Assembly (NCBI GenBank): GCA_036275695.1
Contig: DASUDI010000033.1
Location: 1-52,628, forward strand
Direction: 5' to 3'
DNA: 52,628 nt
Source: Damh-18 sp036275695
GTDB lineage: Bacteria; Patescibacteriota; Minisyncoccia; Phycocordibacterales; UBA918
Made by a program: the position numbers and the translations under genes. Positions 23,858 to 32,234 of this stretch are shown one piece after another. Within the stretch, counting starts at the first letter, position 1, and each line of letters opens with the position of its first letter. The notes under the pieces are model-generated. The model saw nothing but the letters and a program-made list of their open reading frames with translations, was not told the origin of the DNA and made no database searches.

Positions 23858-25801
23858 ATGGAACACAACAACACAACACCGCAAAAACGCGCATTTACAC
23901 AAAACCGCACTCACAGGAGCGAAAACGCATTTTCATCATCTTCACGCAATAGTCAACGCAATCGTATGGCACACGGAAATAGTACTCGACAAACACCCGA
24001 TAAATCACGCAATAGCAATCGGAAAGGTGGAGGTAGACATCAAAAGCGAACCATGTCGAACCCCGCACTCACGCATCGCATTGCCGCAGCAGACAGCAAG
24101 GTACCCGTCATACCACCACTTACCGATCATGACACGGTTCGCATCATTCCACTTGGTGGTGTTGAAGAAGTGGGAAAAAACATGACTGCCGTTGAAACAG
24201 CGGACGACATACTCATTTTTGACGCAGGTTTTCAATTCGTATCATCAGAAAATGACGCGCCAGGGGTAAATTACATACTTCCCAACACGCAATACCTTGA
24301 ACAAAATAAAGACAAAATACGTGGACTCATCATTACGCACGGTCACCTTGACCACATCGGTGGTATCCCGTTTCTTATTGAGCGCATTGGTAACCCACCT
24401 ATTTATACCCGATACCTCACCTCACTCATGGTACTCAAACGCCAAGAAGAATTTCCTCATCTTCCAAAGGTGAATATGAATGTTGTTGAAATCGGACAAC
24501 GTATTAAAATTGGAAATACCTACATCAAGCCCTTCCCTGTTACCCACTCAATCCCTGACTCCATGGGTATATCAGTAGAGACAACACATGGAAATATCGT
24601 CATCTCAGGTGACCTCAAGCTAGAGCACGATGAAGGTATTCCGTCCGACAAAGAAAAAGAGGTGTGGGGTGGTGTTGGAAAAGATAAAAACATACTCTTT
24701 ATAGGAGACTCAACAAATGCTGAGCGTGACGGGTTTTCCATCCCTGAGGTGCGCGTACACACCAACATAGAGAACATTGTCCGTAACGTACGGGGACGAC
24801 TTATCGTGGGGACCTTTGCGTCACAATTTGAGCGCATGATCCGCATCATCATGATATGTGAGAAACTTGGCAAGAAAATTATCCTTGAAGGGCGGAGCAT
24901 CAAAACAAATCTTGAAATTGCTGAACTTGCGGGACTTCTCAAAGTATCAAAAGGTACCATCATCCCAATCCAAGAAATCGATAATCACCCATCAGACAGG
25001 ATTGTTATCCTTGCAACAGGTGCTCAGGGCGAGGAGTTTGCTGCGCTCATGCGTATCGCCACCGAGCGACACAAGTTTATACGACTCACAGAACGAGACA
25101 CCATCATGCTTTCCTCTTCGGTGATTCCTGGAAACGAATTGTCAGTACAAAAACTTAAAGACAATCTCTACCGTCGTGGCACACACATCATTCATTATCG
25201 CGCGTCTGATGTTCACTCAACTGGACACGGGAACTCGGGAGAATTGGTATGGATCCGTGAACAAGTAAAGCCAACCTTTGTGATGCCCGCATACGGTTAT
25301 CACTCGATGATTCGTTGTCATGCATACGCGCACATTGAGGCTGGTTTTCCAAAAGAGAATGTCATTCTTGCAGATAATGGAAGCGTGATTGATATCAAGC
25401 ATGGTACCGAACTCACCATCAAGAAGGAGAAGGCGCCATCAGAAATAATGATGGTAGATGGTTTCACCGTTGGCGCGCGACAAGAGGTGGTTATTCGCGA
25501 CCGCCAATCACTCGCGGAAGATGGTATGTTTGTTATCATCGCAACCGTAAACGCGAAAACGGGGCAACTCCGCAAGTCACCAGATATCATTTCTCGTGGG
25601 TTTGTGTATCTTCGTGAGAATCAGCAGTTACTTTCCGAAGCACGCATTCTCATCAAGAAAACCGTTGAGAAAAATACTGCGAAATCACATCCCATTGACC
25701 TCGACTACGTAAAGGACGAGATAACCGAAGTGGTATCCGCGTTTCTTCTCCAAAAGACAAACAAAACACCTATGGTGATACCGGTACTCATCGGCATTTA
25801 G
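23858..25801 (+). CDS. rnj: Ribonuclease J
   Basis: This is a 647-residue protein. Residues 1-90 are a low-complexity, basic, Asn/Ser/Arg/His-rich tail. The metallo-beta-lactamase/beta-CASP core (about 91-550) has the metal motif HGHLDH in ITHGHLDHIGG, HSIPDSMGISV, SGDLKLEHDE, DSTNAERDGF, and the later DVHSTGHGNSGEL. The C-terminal domain ends at residue 647. RNase J combines 5'-3' exo- and endonuclease activity in mRNA decay and rRNA maturation. The basic tail is not part of the catalytic core and is probably an RNA- or partner-binding extension. A strong 20-bp terminator follows 6 nt after the stop. Confidence 0.96.
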   Translation: MEHNNTTPQKRAFTQNRTHRSENAFSSSSRNSQRNRMAHGNSTRQTPDKSRNSNRKGGGRHQKRTMSNPALTHRIAAADSKVPVIPPLTDHDTVRIIPLGGVEEVGKNMTAVETADDILIFDAGFQFVSSENDAPGVNYILPNTQYLEQNKDKIRGLIITHGHLDHIGGIPFLIERIGNPPIYTRYLTSLMVLKRQEEFPHLPKVNMNVVEIGQRIKIGNTYIKPFPVTHSIPDSMGISVETTHGNIVISGDLKLEHDEGIPSDKEKEVWGGVGKDKNILFIGDSTNAERDGFSIPEVRVHTNIENIVRNVRGRLIVGTFASQFERMIRIIMICEKLGKKIILEGRSIKTNLEIAELAGLLKVSKGTIIPIQEIDNHPSDRIVILATGAQGEEFAALMRIATERHKFIRLTERDTIMLSSSVIPGNELSVQKLKDNLYRRGTHIIHYRASDVHSTGHGNSGELVWIREQVKPTFVMPAYGYHSMIRCHAYAHIEAGFPKENVILADNGSVIDIKHGTELTIKKEKAPSEIMMVDGFTVGARQEVVIRDRQSLAEDGMFVIIATVNAKTGQLRKSPDIISRGFVYLRENQQLLSEARILIKKTVEKNTAKSHPIDLDYVKDEITEVVSAFLLQKTNKTPMVIPVLIGI

Positions 25802-25807
25802 CCACCG

Positions 25808-25850
25808 ACACATACACACACGCGCCCTCTGGGCGCGTGTGTGTATGTGT
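25808..25850 (+). terminator. Strong terminator after RNase J
   Basis: A perfect 20-bp stem (ACACATACACACACGCGCCC with its complement), loop TCT. The distal arm is a GT-rich run rather than a U tract. Confidence 0.7.
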
Positions 25851-25897
25851 GTACACCTTCCATTACCCACACCCCTGATTTCTAGTACACTGTACAC

Positions 25898-27103
25898 ATG
25901 CCTTCACCTATTACCTCAGAGCGCGGAAGAATTGATGCGTGTCTCCGTTGTGGTTTTCGCGCATTTTACAGCACGCTCATATTTTTCTCTCTTCACTGGG
26001 CAATGGTTCTTTATATCAACTCCTCATTCTTAGAGCATTTCTTTGAAACTAAAACTATCAGCATGCTCTATATTGTCGCAGCACTTATCACCATGCTTGG
26101 TTTTTTTATCTCCCCAACACTCTTACGTCATACGGGGAGTATACGCCTTATCACCACATTTACCCTCACGGAAATGGGTGCGCTCGTCACAATGGCATTT
26201 ACGCAGACACCCTTGTTGGCACTCATCGCATTCTTAGTACATGCTTCTGTCACCCCACTTATCCTTTTTTCAATGGATATGCTTATAGAGAGTATGATTG
26301 GTGAAAATGAATCCACCACAGGGTCAAAGCGAGGTATCTTTCTTACCATTGCCAGTGGCTCACTGGCACTTTCTGCATTAGTAATGGGTTTTATGATTGG
26401 CAACGTATCATCAGATTTCACCCTTGCATACCTCACCGCAACAATACTACTGTTACCATTCTTATTTAAACTGCACTATAATTTTGGAGCATATCAGGAC
26501 CCACACTACACTCCATTCAAAGTAATTGAAACCCTGAGTGTTTTCTGGCATAACAAAGATATTAGAAATGTATTTTTTTCTAATTTATTATTGCAATTTT
26601 TCTTTGCGTGGATGGTTATCTATACCCCCGTATACCTTGCCACAGAAATGAACTTCAATTGGGAACAGATTGGTATCATATTATTTTCTGGTCTCATAGC
26701 CTACGTACTACTCGAATACGTCATTGGATATCTTGCTGACACCTATTTTGGTGAAAAAGAGATGATGGCAATTGGATTCATGGTCATGGCTGTGTCCACA
26801 TCCAGCTTCTTGTTTCTACCATCAGGCGCGCTCTTACTCTGGATGGTTACGATGTTCATGACTCGTGTTGGTGCAGCCTTTGTAGAGACCACAAGCGAAA
26901 GTTATTTCTTTAAGCAGACAGGCGGTTCTGATGCGCGCACGATAGGTGTGTTTCGTATCACTCAGCCACTTGCCTATATACTTTGCCCCATCGCAGGAAG
27001 CGCGCTTCTCTATCACCTCGATTTCGCTTTTACCTTTGTCGTTGTCGGAATACTACTTGTTCTTGGATTATTTTTTTCAATGGCACTCCGCGACACAAAG
27101 TAA
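25898..27103 (+). CDS. MFS transporter
   Basis: This 401-residue membrane protein has about 12 helices, two bundles of six separated by a cytoplasmic loop (about 190-205), typical of the major facilitator superfamily. It has GxLADxxFGEKE-like loop 8-9 sequence (GYLADTYFGEKEMMAIGF), corresponding to the motif A loop of the second half. The substrate is unknown. The N-terminus is cytoplasmic and has a CLRCGFRAF stretch. TACACT (25886-25891) ends 6 nt before the ATG, predicting a leaderless message. It is monocistronic and convergent with the MutY-like gene (stop codons 4 nt apart). Confidence 0.88.
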   Translation: MPSPITSERGRIDACLRCGFRAFYSTLIFFSLHWAMVLYINSSFLEHFFETKTISMLYIVAALITMLGFFISPTLLRHTGSIRLITTFTLTEMGALVTMAFTQTPLLALIAFLVHASVTPLILFSMDMLIESMIGENESTTGSKRGIFLTIASGSLALSALVMGFMIGNVSSDFTLAYLTATILLLPFLFKLHYNFGAYQDPHYTPFKVIETLSVFWHNKDIRNVFFSNLLLQFFFAWMVIYTPVYLATEMNFNWEQIGIILFSGLIAYVLLEYVIGYLADTYFGEKEMMAIGFMVMAVSTSSFLFLPSGALLLWMVTMFMTRVGAAFVETTSESYFFKQTGGSDARTIGVFRITQPLAYILCPIAGSALLYHLDFAFTFVVVGILLVLGLFFSMALRDTK

Positions 27104-27106
27104 ATA

Positions 27107-27925
27107 TCACGGAAGTTGGTACGTGCGCCTATGCTTACACACCAGCCCCTCTTGCATCAGGCGTTCAAGTTGCGCGTCTACGCGAAGTTCATCAAACGCG
27201 CTGAGTATTTTGTGGAGCGATGGGCGCGATTCTCCGCGCGCGACGAGCGCGCGTAGAATCGCGCCCCGAATTTGTCTATCTGAACCACGAAATGTACTCT
27301 GCTTTACATATCCTCTGCTTTGCGCGTTTGGATTTCCATACGTCTTTTTAATATATGCCCCATAATCCATGAGTGCGTAATACCACGTACGCACATCTTG
27401 TTGTGGAAGTGTACGCGTGACATACACCAAAATGTCTCTATCAGAAACATCAAATGCATTCTCAAAAAAATACCTGAGATATACGCTGCGGATATTAGTT
27501 TCAATAACAGGCACAGCAATCTGATACGCAAACGCAAGTACCGCGCCCGCGGTATAGGGACCAACCCCCGGGAGGGTCAGTGCGGTAGTATACGAACGAG
27601 GAAAATGCCCTTGGTGCTTGTCTACCACCTCACGAGCACATGTATGGAGCATGCGTGCGCGTCTATTGTATCCAAGCCCCTGCCACGCGCGCAAAACCTC
27701 GCCAAGTGATGCGTCTGCGAGCCTTTGCCAGGTTGGAAACTGTGTTAAAAAATTATTATAAAATGGAATTACCCGCTCTACTTGCGTTTGCTGCAACATA
27801 ATCTCCGAGACAAGAATGTGATAAGGGTTTTTTGTCTTACGCCACGGAAGGCTCCGCCTTCCGTGGCGTCTATAATACTCCCACACCAAAGCAACAAATT
27901 CGAGTTCCTTTTTATTCATACACAC
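27107..27925 (-). CDS. MutY-like A/G-specific adenine glycosylase lacking the Fe-S cluster
   Basis: This 272-residue HhH-GPD protein has WRKTKNPYHILVSEIMLQQTQV (with the catalytic Glu of MutY and the QQTQV motif) and LTLPGVGPYTAGAVLAFAY (helix-hairpin-helix). The catalytic Asp of E. coli MutY is replaced by Glu (VIETNIRSVY). The four-Cys Fe-S loop is absent: after MDYGAYIKKTYGNPN there are no cysteines in that region. The NUDIX-like C-terminal domain is missing too. MutY removes A opposite 8-oxoG. The IETNIR form occurs in a known, divergent MutY subfamily, so it may have another base specificity. A 12-bp palindrome sits in codons 20-28. It is co-transcribed with the HAD gene 9 nt upstream. 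Confidence 0.85.
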   Translation of the reverse strand: MCMNKKELEFVALVWEYYRRHGRRSLPWRKTKNPYHILVSEIMLQQTQVERVIPFYNNFLTQFPTWQRLADASLGEVLRAWQGLGYNRRARMLHTCAREVVDKHQGHFPRSYTTALTLPGVGPYTAGAVLAFAYQIAVPVIETNIRSVYLRYFFENAFDVSDRDILVYVTRTLPQQDVRTWYYALMDYGAYIKKTYGNPNAQSRGYVKQSTFRGSDRQIRGAILRALVARGESRPSLHKILSAFDELRVDAQLERLMQEGLVCKHRRTYQLP

Positions 27926-27934
27926 GCACGCAAA

Positions 27935-28618
27935 CTAAATGGTATATACCACATCCTTACGCTCAACAACAATCGGCCATTTTTTTGATAACGCGTACTC
28001 ATAGAGTGTACGATTTGGGTTAAAACATATGGGCATTTCAACTGATTCTAAAAGTGGTATGTCACCATCTGTATCACCCACACCGATAGAACCATCATGG
28101 ACACAATTTTCCTTTTCAAAAACACGCGCCACAACACGTGCTTTATCCGCAATAAATTCTTGTTCAATAACTTTCCCCGTAAAAAGATCACGTGGACCTA
28201 TCTCATATATTCTTCCATACACCTTATCAAAACCGTACGACGCGCAAAAATCATCGAGGAGCGTCTTGGGAGACTGTGATATTGCGACCACAAAATACCC
28301 TTTGCTTTTTAAATCACGCACAAAGTCTCGCGTATATCGGTACGTGCGTTTACGATGTACGCGCACCACCTCCTTTCCCACATCGGCAAAAGTACCGTAG
28401 TGCACTCCTTTAATGTGTATAAGAAACGTCTGTATAATCGCTTCGATATACGCATCGTATGATCCCTCTCGATTCCTCCACGCCTCATACGCATGCCCAT
28501 ATTGTTCGCGTGCCTGTACAGGAAACACACCCCACGTGATACACGCTTCCACCACCTCCACAAGAAGACTCGAGCGAAACACTGTCCCGTCAATATCAAA
28601 AAATGCCACCCTTTTCAT
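27935..28618 (-). CDS. HAD-superfamily phosphatase (SerB-like, HAD-IB)
   Basis: The protein has 227 residues from ATG 28618. The HAD core motifs are present: DIDGT (FFDIDGTVFRSS), the Ser of motif II (AISQSPK), the Lys of motif III (ADKARVV), and GDTDGDIP (motif IV). The alpha-helical C1 cap (about 25-90) fits the SerB/PSPase-like HAD-IB branch. It would remove phosphate from a small metabolite; phosphoserine is one possible substrate, but no serine-pathway gene is nearby. A TAGAAT -10 (28627-28632), embedded in the end of the CHAP-like gene, ends 8 nt before the ATG and predicts a leaderless message. Confidence 0.88.
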   Translation of the reverse strand: MKRVAFFDIDGTVFRSSLLVEVVEACITWGVFPVQAREQYGHAYEAWRNREGSYDAYIEAIIQTFLIHIKGVHYGTFADVGKEVVRVHRKRTYRYTRDFVRDLKSKGYFVVAISQSPKTLLDDFCASYGFDKVYGRIYEIGPRDLFTGKVIEQEFIADKARVVARVFEKENCVHDGSIGVGDTDGDIPLLESVEMPICFNPNRTLYEYALSKKWPIVVERKDVVYTI

Positions 28619-28629
28619 ACTCACACATT

Positions 28630-29529
28630 CTACACCACTTCGATAAAAACAGGGCGTAGTTCCTTCCATTCCGTTTTGGTAAGCGTGCGTTCAGAATATA
28701 TACCTGAATCAGGATTATTTACCTCTGTAACAGTGATTGATTCATCAGGAAACACTGCCTCAATATATGCCAAATAACCAATCTCATCGTCATCTGCATA
28801 TTCCATAATGCTTCCCGCTTTTGGGTTGAGCGTCATATATACACCATGTACACCCTTCAATATATTGTGCCAATTTCCGGGCGTGCGTGGACGTACCTCG
28901 GGCCACGCTATCTGTCTCCCCCGCTTCCATAGACGATACACAATGTACTCTCCCGCTTGCAAGGGGAACTCTGAGCGTCCAAGACCAAATGGGTCTTTTA
29001 TAAGAGCACGTATGCCTGCCGTGCTTGGATTATCGACAGAATAGTGTGTTCCAGAAATAAGTACCGGAAAAATCTGAGACGCATTTTCAGTAATGTCCTC
29101 ATATAACACCCACCCACGCATCTCTTTCCATGCGACAGGATAAAATCTTCCTTGTGGCTCGCCAACAAGTAATAGTGAGCCATAGGGGATGCGCACTATT
29201 TCATCATCATACGATATTGTCGCGTGTGCAAAGAGTGGTGTATCAATAGTGGATACATACATGACGGTTCCGTGTGTAAAGCTAACATCCTGCGAACGAG
29301 TAGTGCTCACTCCATGGTGCTGTGGTGGTGACACCTGACGTGTGACCGGAATTATCGGAGACGGAAGTGCCTGTGTAGGTCTTGCATATTCGTCCCGACC
29401 TTCTACCGCATTCTGTGAGGATCGTTCATCCGCGTATACGTACGCACGCACCACGCGGACTGAATACGCAATTATTGCCTCGTAAAGCATATCAATAAAC
29501 TGAACCGTTAGGTAGGGTATGCGCATCAT
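28630..29529 (-). CDS. SH3-like domain plus CHAP-like domain without catalytic residues
   Basis: The protein has 299 residues from ATG 29529, chosen because TATAGT (29537-29542) ends 7 nt upstream; the frame extends to 29685 but would overlap nth. An N-terminal hydrophobic segment (about 5-30) is followed by a Pro/Ser/Gln-rich linker, an SH3b-like domain (VMYVSTIDTPLFAHATISYDDE...GWVLYEDI), and a region that resembles CHAP amidase domains (WPEVRPRTPGNWHNI...IGYLAYIEAVFPDESITVTEVN). The expected catalytic Cys and the GHVA His are missing (Glu/Tyr at these places), so peptidase activity is unlikely. It probably binds cell wall or another surface partner. The CHAP match is remote. Confidence 0.62.
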   Translation of the reverse strand: MMRIPYLTVQFIDMLYEAIIAYSVRVVRAYVYADERSSQNAVEGRDEYARPTQALPSPIIPVTRQVSPPQHHGVSTTRSQDVSFTHGTVMYVSTIDTPLFAHATISYDDEIVRIPYGSLLLVGEPQGRFYPVAWKEMRGWVLYEDITENASQIFPVLISGTHYSVDNPSTAGIRALIKDPFGLGRSEFPLQAGEYIVYRLWKRGRQIAWPEVRPRTPGNWHNILKGVHGVYMTLNPKAGSIMEYADDDEIGYLAYIEAVFPDESITVTEVNNPDSGIYSERTLTKTEWKELRPVFIEVV

Positions 29530-29584
29530 TGCACACACTATACACCCACCACCCCACTCGTGGTATCTTGACCAGGAGTCAGTC

Positions 29585-30253
29585 CTAGTGTGCTTTTGGC
29601 CATACCATACACGCCTCAGGGTATATTGTGGTAAGTGGATGATTGTTACAATCATGCTTCCGTGCAGGACAATAGTCTCTCCCATAGTGTACGAGTCGAT
29701 GATTAAAATACCACCACTCTGAACGTGGCATAATACACATCAAATCTCGCTCAATCTGAATTGGATTTGTATAATCAGTAAGATTAAAGCGTATCGCAAA
29801 TCTCCGCACGTGAGTATCTACCGCGATACCCTCGTGTAATTGAAACACGTTTGAAAGTATCACGTTTGCGGTCTTACGCGCGACACCCGGAATAGTGAGT
29901 AATTCTGACATGGTACGTGGCACTTCGCCATTATAGTGTTCCATAATCACCCGCGCAGCATTTCGAATGTTCTTTGCTTTATTTCGGTAAAACCCGCATG
30001 AAAAAATTGCACGCTCCATATCTTCTTGCGATGCATCGCGATACGATACGATCGTGGGGTATTTTTTAAAAAGAGTCTTTGTCACACGATTCACACGTTC
30101 GTCGGTACACTGAGCCGAAAGTACCACTGCCACAAGTAGTTCCCATGTATTACTGTGATTGAGTGCAATAACAGGCTGTGGATAAAGTTTTTTGAGTATG
30201 TGGTTCATGGCGCGCACCCTTCGGGTGCGCGCCTCACGTAAATCGGCGCGCAT
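29585..30253 (-). CDS. nth: Endonuclease III-like DNA glycosylase with incomplete Fe-S loop
   Basis: The protein has 222 residues from ATG 30253, supported by TATACT (30261-30266) 7 nt upstream. The HhH-GPD core is intact: LSAQCTDERVN, TIPGVARKTANVIL with the catalytic Lys, and VDTHVRRFAIRF with the catalytic Asp. The C-terminal cluster, C-x6-C-x2-C-x5-C in Nth, reads YCPARKHDCNNHPLTTIYPEAC: the first two Cys remain, the third is His and the fourth is Tyr, with a single Cys further on. Cluster assembly is therefore doubtful. Nth removes oxidised pyrimidines. The N-terminal 15 codons contain a perfect GGCGCGCACCC palindrome (30209-30233) that ends at an internal ATG (30208). Confidence 0.88.
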   Translation of the reverse strand: MRADLREARTRRVRAMNHILKKLYPQPVIALNHSNTWELLVAVVLSAQCTDERVNRVTKTLFKKYPTIVSYRDASQEDMERAIFSCGFYRNKAKNIRNAARVIMEHYNGEVPRTMSELLTIPGVARKTANVILSNVFQLHEGIAVDTHVRRFAIRFNLTDYTNPIQIERDLMCIMPRSEWWYFNHRLVHYGRDYCPARKHDCNNHPLTTIYPEACMVWPKAH

Positions 30254-30267
30254 GCATACCAGTATAT

Positions 30268-30310
30268 ACAACATTATAGCCACCGCATAGAGCGGTGGCT
30301 ATAATGTTGT
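30268..30310 (-). repeat. 19-bp perfect inverted repeat between DUF378 gene and nth
   Basis: ACAACATTATAGCCACCGC (30268-30286), loop ATAGA, and the exact complement (30292-30310). It lies immediately upstream of the nth -10 element and downstream of the DUF378 terminator, so it may be an additional terminator or a regulatory hairpin for nth. Confidence 0.6.
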
Positions 30311-30316
30311 CAAAAC

Positions 30317-30339
30317 TAAAAAAACACCGTTACGGTGTT
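30317..30339 (-). terminator. Terminator enclosing the DUF378 stop codon
   Basis: AACACCG and CGGTGTT pair around the three-base loop TAA, which is the stop codon of the DUF378 gene. A run of T follows on the minus strand. Confidence 0.65.
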
Positions 30340-30563
30340 GTTGACGTGCTACTTTTAGAAACACAGGTTGCACATGACGACTTATGTGTCAGCAACTCAT
30401 AGAGCGCCGAGAGTCCTACAAGGATATACACCACCATTGCAAGAGTACCTGAACCAAAAATCTCTTCTACAAGATTTTGATTAAAGACGCCCACAAAAAG
30501 CCAATTTAAACCTCCCACGACGAGAAGCGTAAATGCAATTCTGTGAACTATTTTTTTGTTCAT
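30330..30563 (-). CDS. DUF378 family membrane protein
   Basis: This 77-residue protein has two membrane helices: RIAFTLLVVGGLNWLFVGVF, with the family's GGLNWGL-like motif, and LAMVVYILVGLSALYEL. A short C-terminal tail contains a CATC pair. DUF378 (YuzA-like) proteins are small bacterial membrane proteins of unknown role. The stop codon is in the loop of its own terminator. There is no obvious operon partner. Confidence 0.9.
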   Translation of the reverse strand: MNKKIVHRIAFTLLVVGGLNWLFVGVFNQNLVEEIFGSGTLAMVVYILVGLSALYELLTHKSSCATCVSKSSTSTTP

Positions 30564-30660
30564 ATATAATTACCTATTTGATAATACACCTCTGTTCAGT
30601 ATATCATCACACACTAATAAATATGGGTGATATATGACGATGCAGTGGATATTACAAAAC

Positions 30661-31779
30661 CTAGGAACGAGCCATTCGATACCCACGCTGAACCAGAATA
30701 CCCAAGGATATAGAAACAATTCCCAATAGTGTAAGCCCACCAATAACGGGAACAAATGAGAGTAGCGCGCACGTAACCACACCGAGAATTGGTGTCAGAA
30801 ACCACACTTCCTTATTTTTAAATAAAAGAACTTGTATAAATTTTCCGAGACCGATAACACCGAGAATACCTGATATACTCACAAGTGATACGTAGGCAAT
30901 GAGCAATGCAATTCCTGCAATAAATCCCACAATGCTTATCATGAGCAACACAGAAATAAATGGTGTCGCAATCAGTACACCAAGTCCAATGAGTCCATGC
31001 ATGCCAAGGTGGTCATCGGTATCTCGCACAAATCGTTGCACTATCGATGGTGCAAGTACATAGACGATAAACGCAGCGAATAATACCATTATAAAAAACA
31101 AAATATCACTGTTATAGTGTGACTGAGTCACAACATCTACCTCACCTACTTTTTGCACCACACCACTCACCACCGCACCTTGCGCGCGCGTTATCTCACT
31201 TCCACTTCGGTACGATACATCACCGTGAATATCCGCCTTATCACCTAATACAAGACTTTGACTTGCGGTAAAATCTACCCCTCCTTCAACCAGTCCATTA
31301 ATTCTTACATTTTCAGCATTTCCATGGATGTTACCTTTTATTGGGGCCTCAATGGTCATATTGGTTCCCCAAAAAAGCACATCACCATCGATTGAGGCGG
31401 TTGATAAGATATCAAGACTACCCCCCATCACGACGACATCACCCTTAACGTGAGAGGCAATTACCACACTACCCCCCAAGACACGTAAATCGTCACCAAC
31501 GTCACCATGTATTTGCGCTGTCCCAGAAATGAGCGTCAGATCGTGCTCTGTGGAGTTATTAATAGTCACCTCCATGCCCACGACAAACGCGTCTTGATTT
31601 GATTTTCCCGAAATACTCACATTTGACCCCGCAACGTAGAGATCACCATCAACTACCTGCGTACCGTCAATTGAGATCGTTTCACCTGCACGCACCACCG
31701 GACCAGCAGGTTCGGCAGCAAACAAAAAATACGGTGTCGTAATCGCGATAAGAATAAGTACGATAAATGCTTGTTTCAT
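30661..31779 (-). CDS. Exported bactofilin-like repeat protein with C-terminal membrane domain
   Basis: The protein has 372 residues from ATG 31779, favoured because TATCAT (31788-31793) ends 8 nt upstream. A signal segment (AFIVLILIAITTPYFLFAAEP) is followed by a right-handed beta-solenoid of bactofilin/polymer-forming type (about 40-215), built from short VxGDV or GDLYVAGS units. The C-terminal half has 3-4 membrane helices (LFFIMVLFAAFIVYVLAPS, and the glycine-rich set after 260). The beta part would be outside the cytoplasm, unlike classical cytoplasmic bactofilins. It could form a surface scaffold. The function is unknown. Confidence 0.8.
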   Translation of the reverse strand: MKQAFIVLILIAITTPYFLFAAEPAGPVVRAGETISIDGTQVVDGDLYVAGSNVSISGKSNQDAFVVGMEVTINNSTEHDLTLISGTAQIHGDVGDDLRVLGGSVVIASHVKGDVVVMGGSLDILSTASIDGDVLFWGTNMTIEAPIKGNIHGNAENVRINGLVEGGVDFTASQSLVLGDKADIHGDVSYRSGSEITRAQGAVVSGVVQKVGEVDVVTQSHYNSDILFFIMVLFAAFIVYVLAPSIVQRFVRDTDDHLGMHGLIGLGVLIATPFISVLLMISIVGFIAGIALLIAYVSLVSISGILGVIGLGKFIQVLLFKNKEVWFLTPILGVVTCALLSFVPVIGGLTLLGIVSISLGILVQRGYRMARS

Positions 31780-31829
31780 GAATGTGAATGATACCACATT
31801 TTTACTTTTTTTCCAGTGTATATGTTAGT

Positions 31830-32234
31830 TTATTTAAAACACGGCATTAACTTAATCCCTTCAAGTGGTGTTGGCGCCGCGCCATTAATAATCTCATTGA
31901 AACGCGAGGATGAAACTGCGTCCTCGGCGCACGTAATCATATCTTTTGTTACCGTAATGTGATCCCCTTTAACTCCAAAAGAATTTAGAATTGCTTGCTG
32001 TGACGATGTGAGTGTGCTTGTTTCAATGGTGATAGATTCATCCGCATTTTTTGTTACTGCGGATTGTGATACCGTGGAAGACGCATCCCCACCAACAACA
32101 TCACGATGTTCAACTGTTGATTGTGGCGTCACCTCCTCCAATTTCTGAATCGTATACCACACGTACACCCCAAGTCCAATTCCCACACTTAATAACACCA
32201 CAATTACTCCTAACAAGATTTTGATTATTTTCAT
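31830..32234 (-). CDS. Membrane-anchored hypothetical protein
   Basis: The protein has 134 residues from ATG 32234; a longer frame to 32366 re-reads the neighbour. One N-terminal membrane helix (IIKILLGVIVVLLSVGIGLGVYVWY) is followed by a Ser/Thr/Val-rich linker (about 45-75) and a C-terminal region with two cysteines (MITCAEDAVSS...KLMPCFK), perhaps a disulfide. The region STLTSSQQAILNSFGVKGDHITVTKDMITC is probably a small fold. The start overlaps the stop of the 63-aa gene by 4 nt (ATGA), so it belongs to the GH operon. I do not recognise the family. Confidence 0.72.
   Translation of the reverse strand: MKIIKILLGVIVVLLSVGIGLGVYVWYTIQKLEEVTPQSTVEHRDVVGGDASSTVSQSAVTKNADESITIETSTLTSSQQAILNSFGVKGDHITVTKDMITCAEDAVSSSRFNEIINGAAPTPLEGIKLMPCFK

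Noticed and set aside
24520..24963. 147-aa minus-strand frame opposite RNase J
   Set aside because: Shadow frame without ribosome binding or promoter signals.
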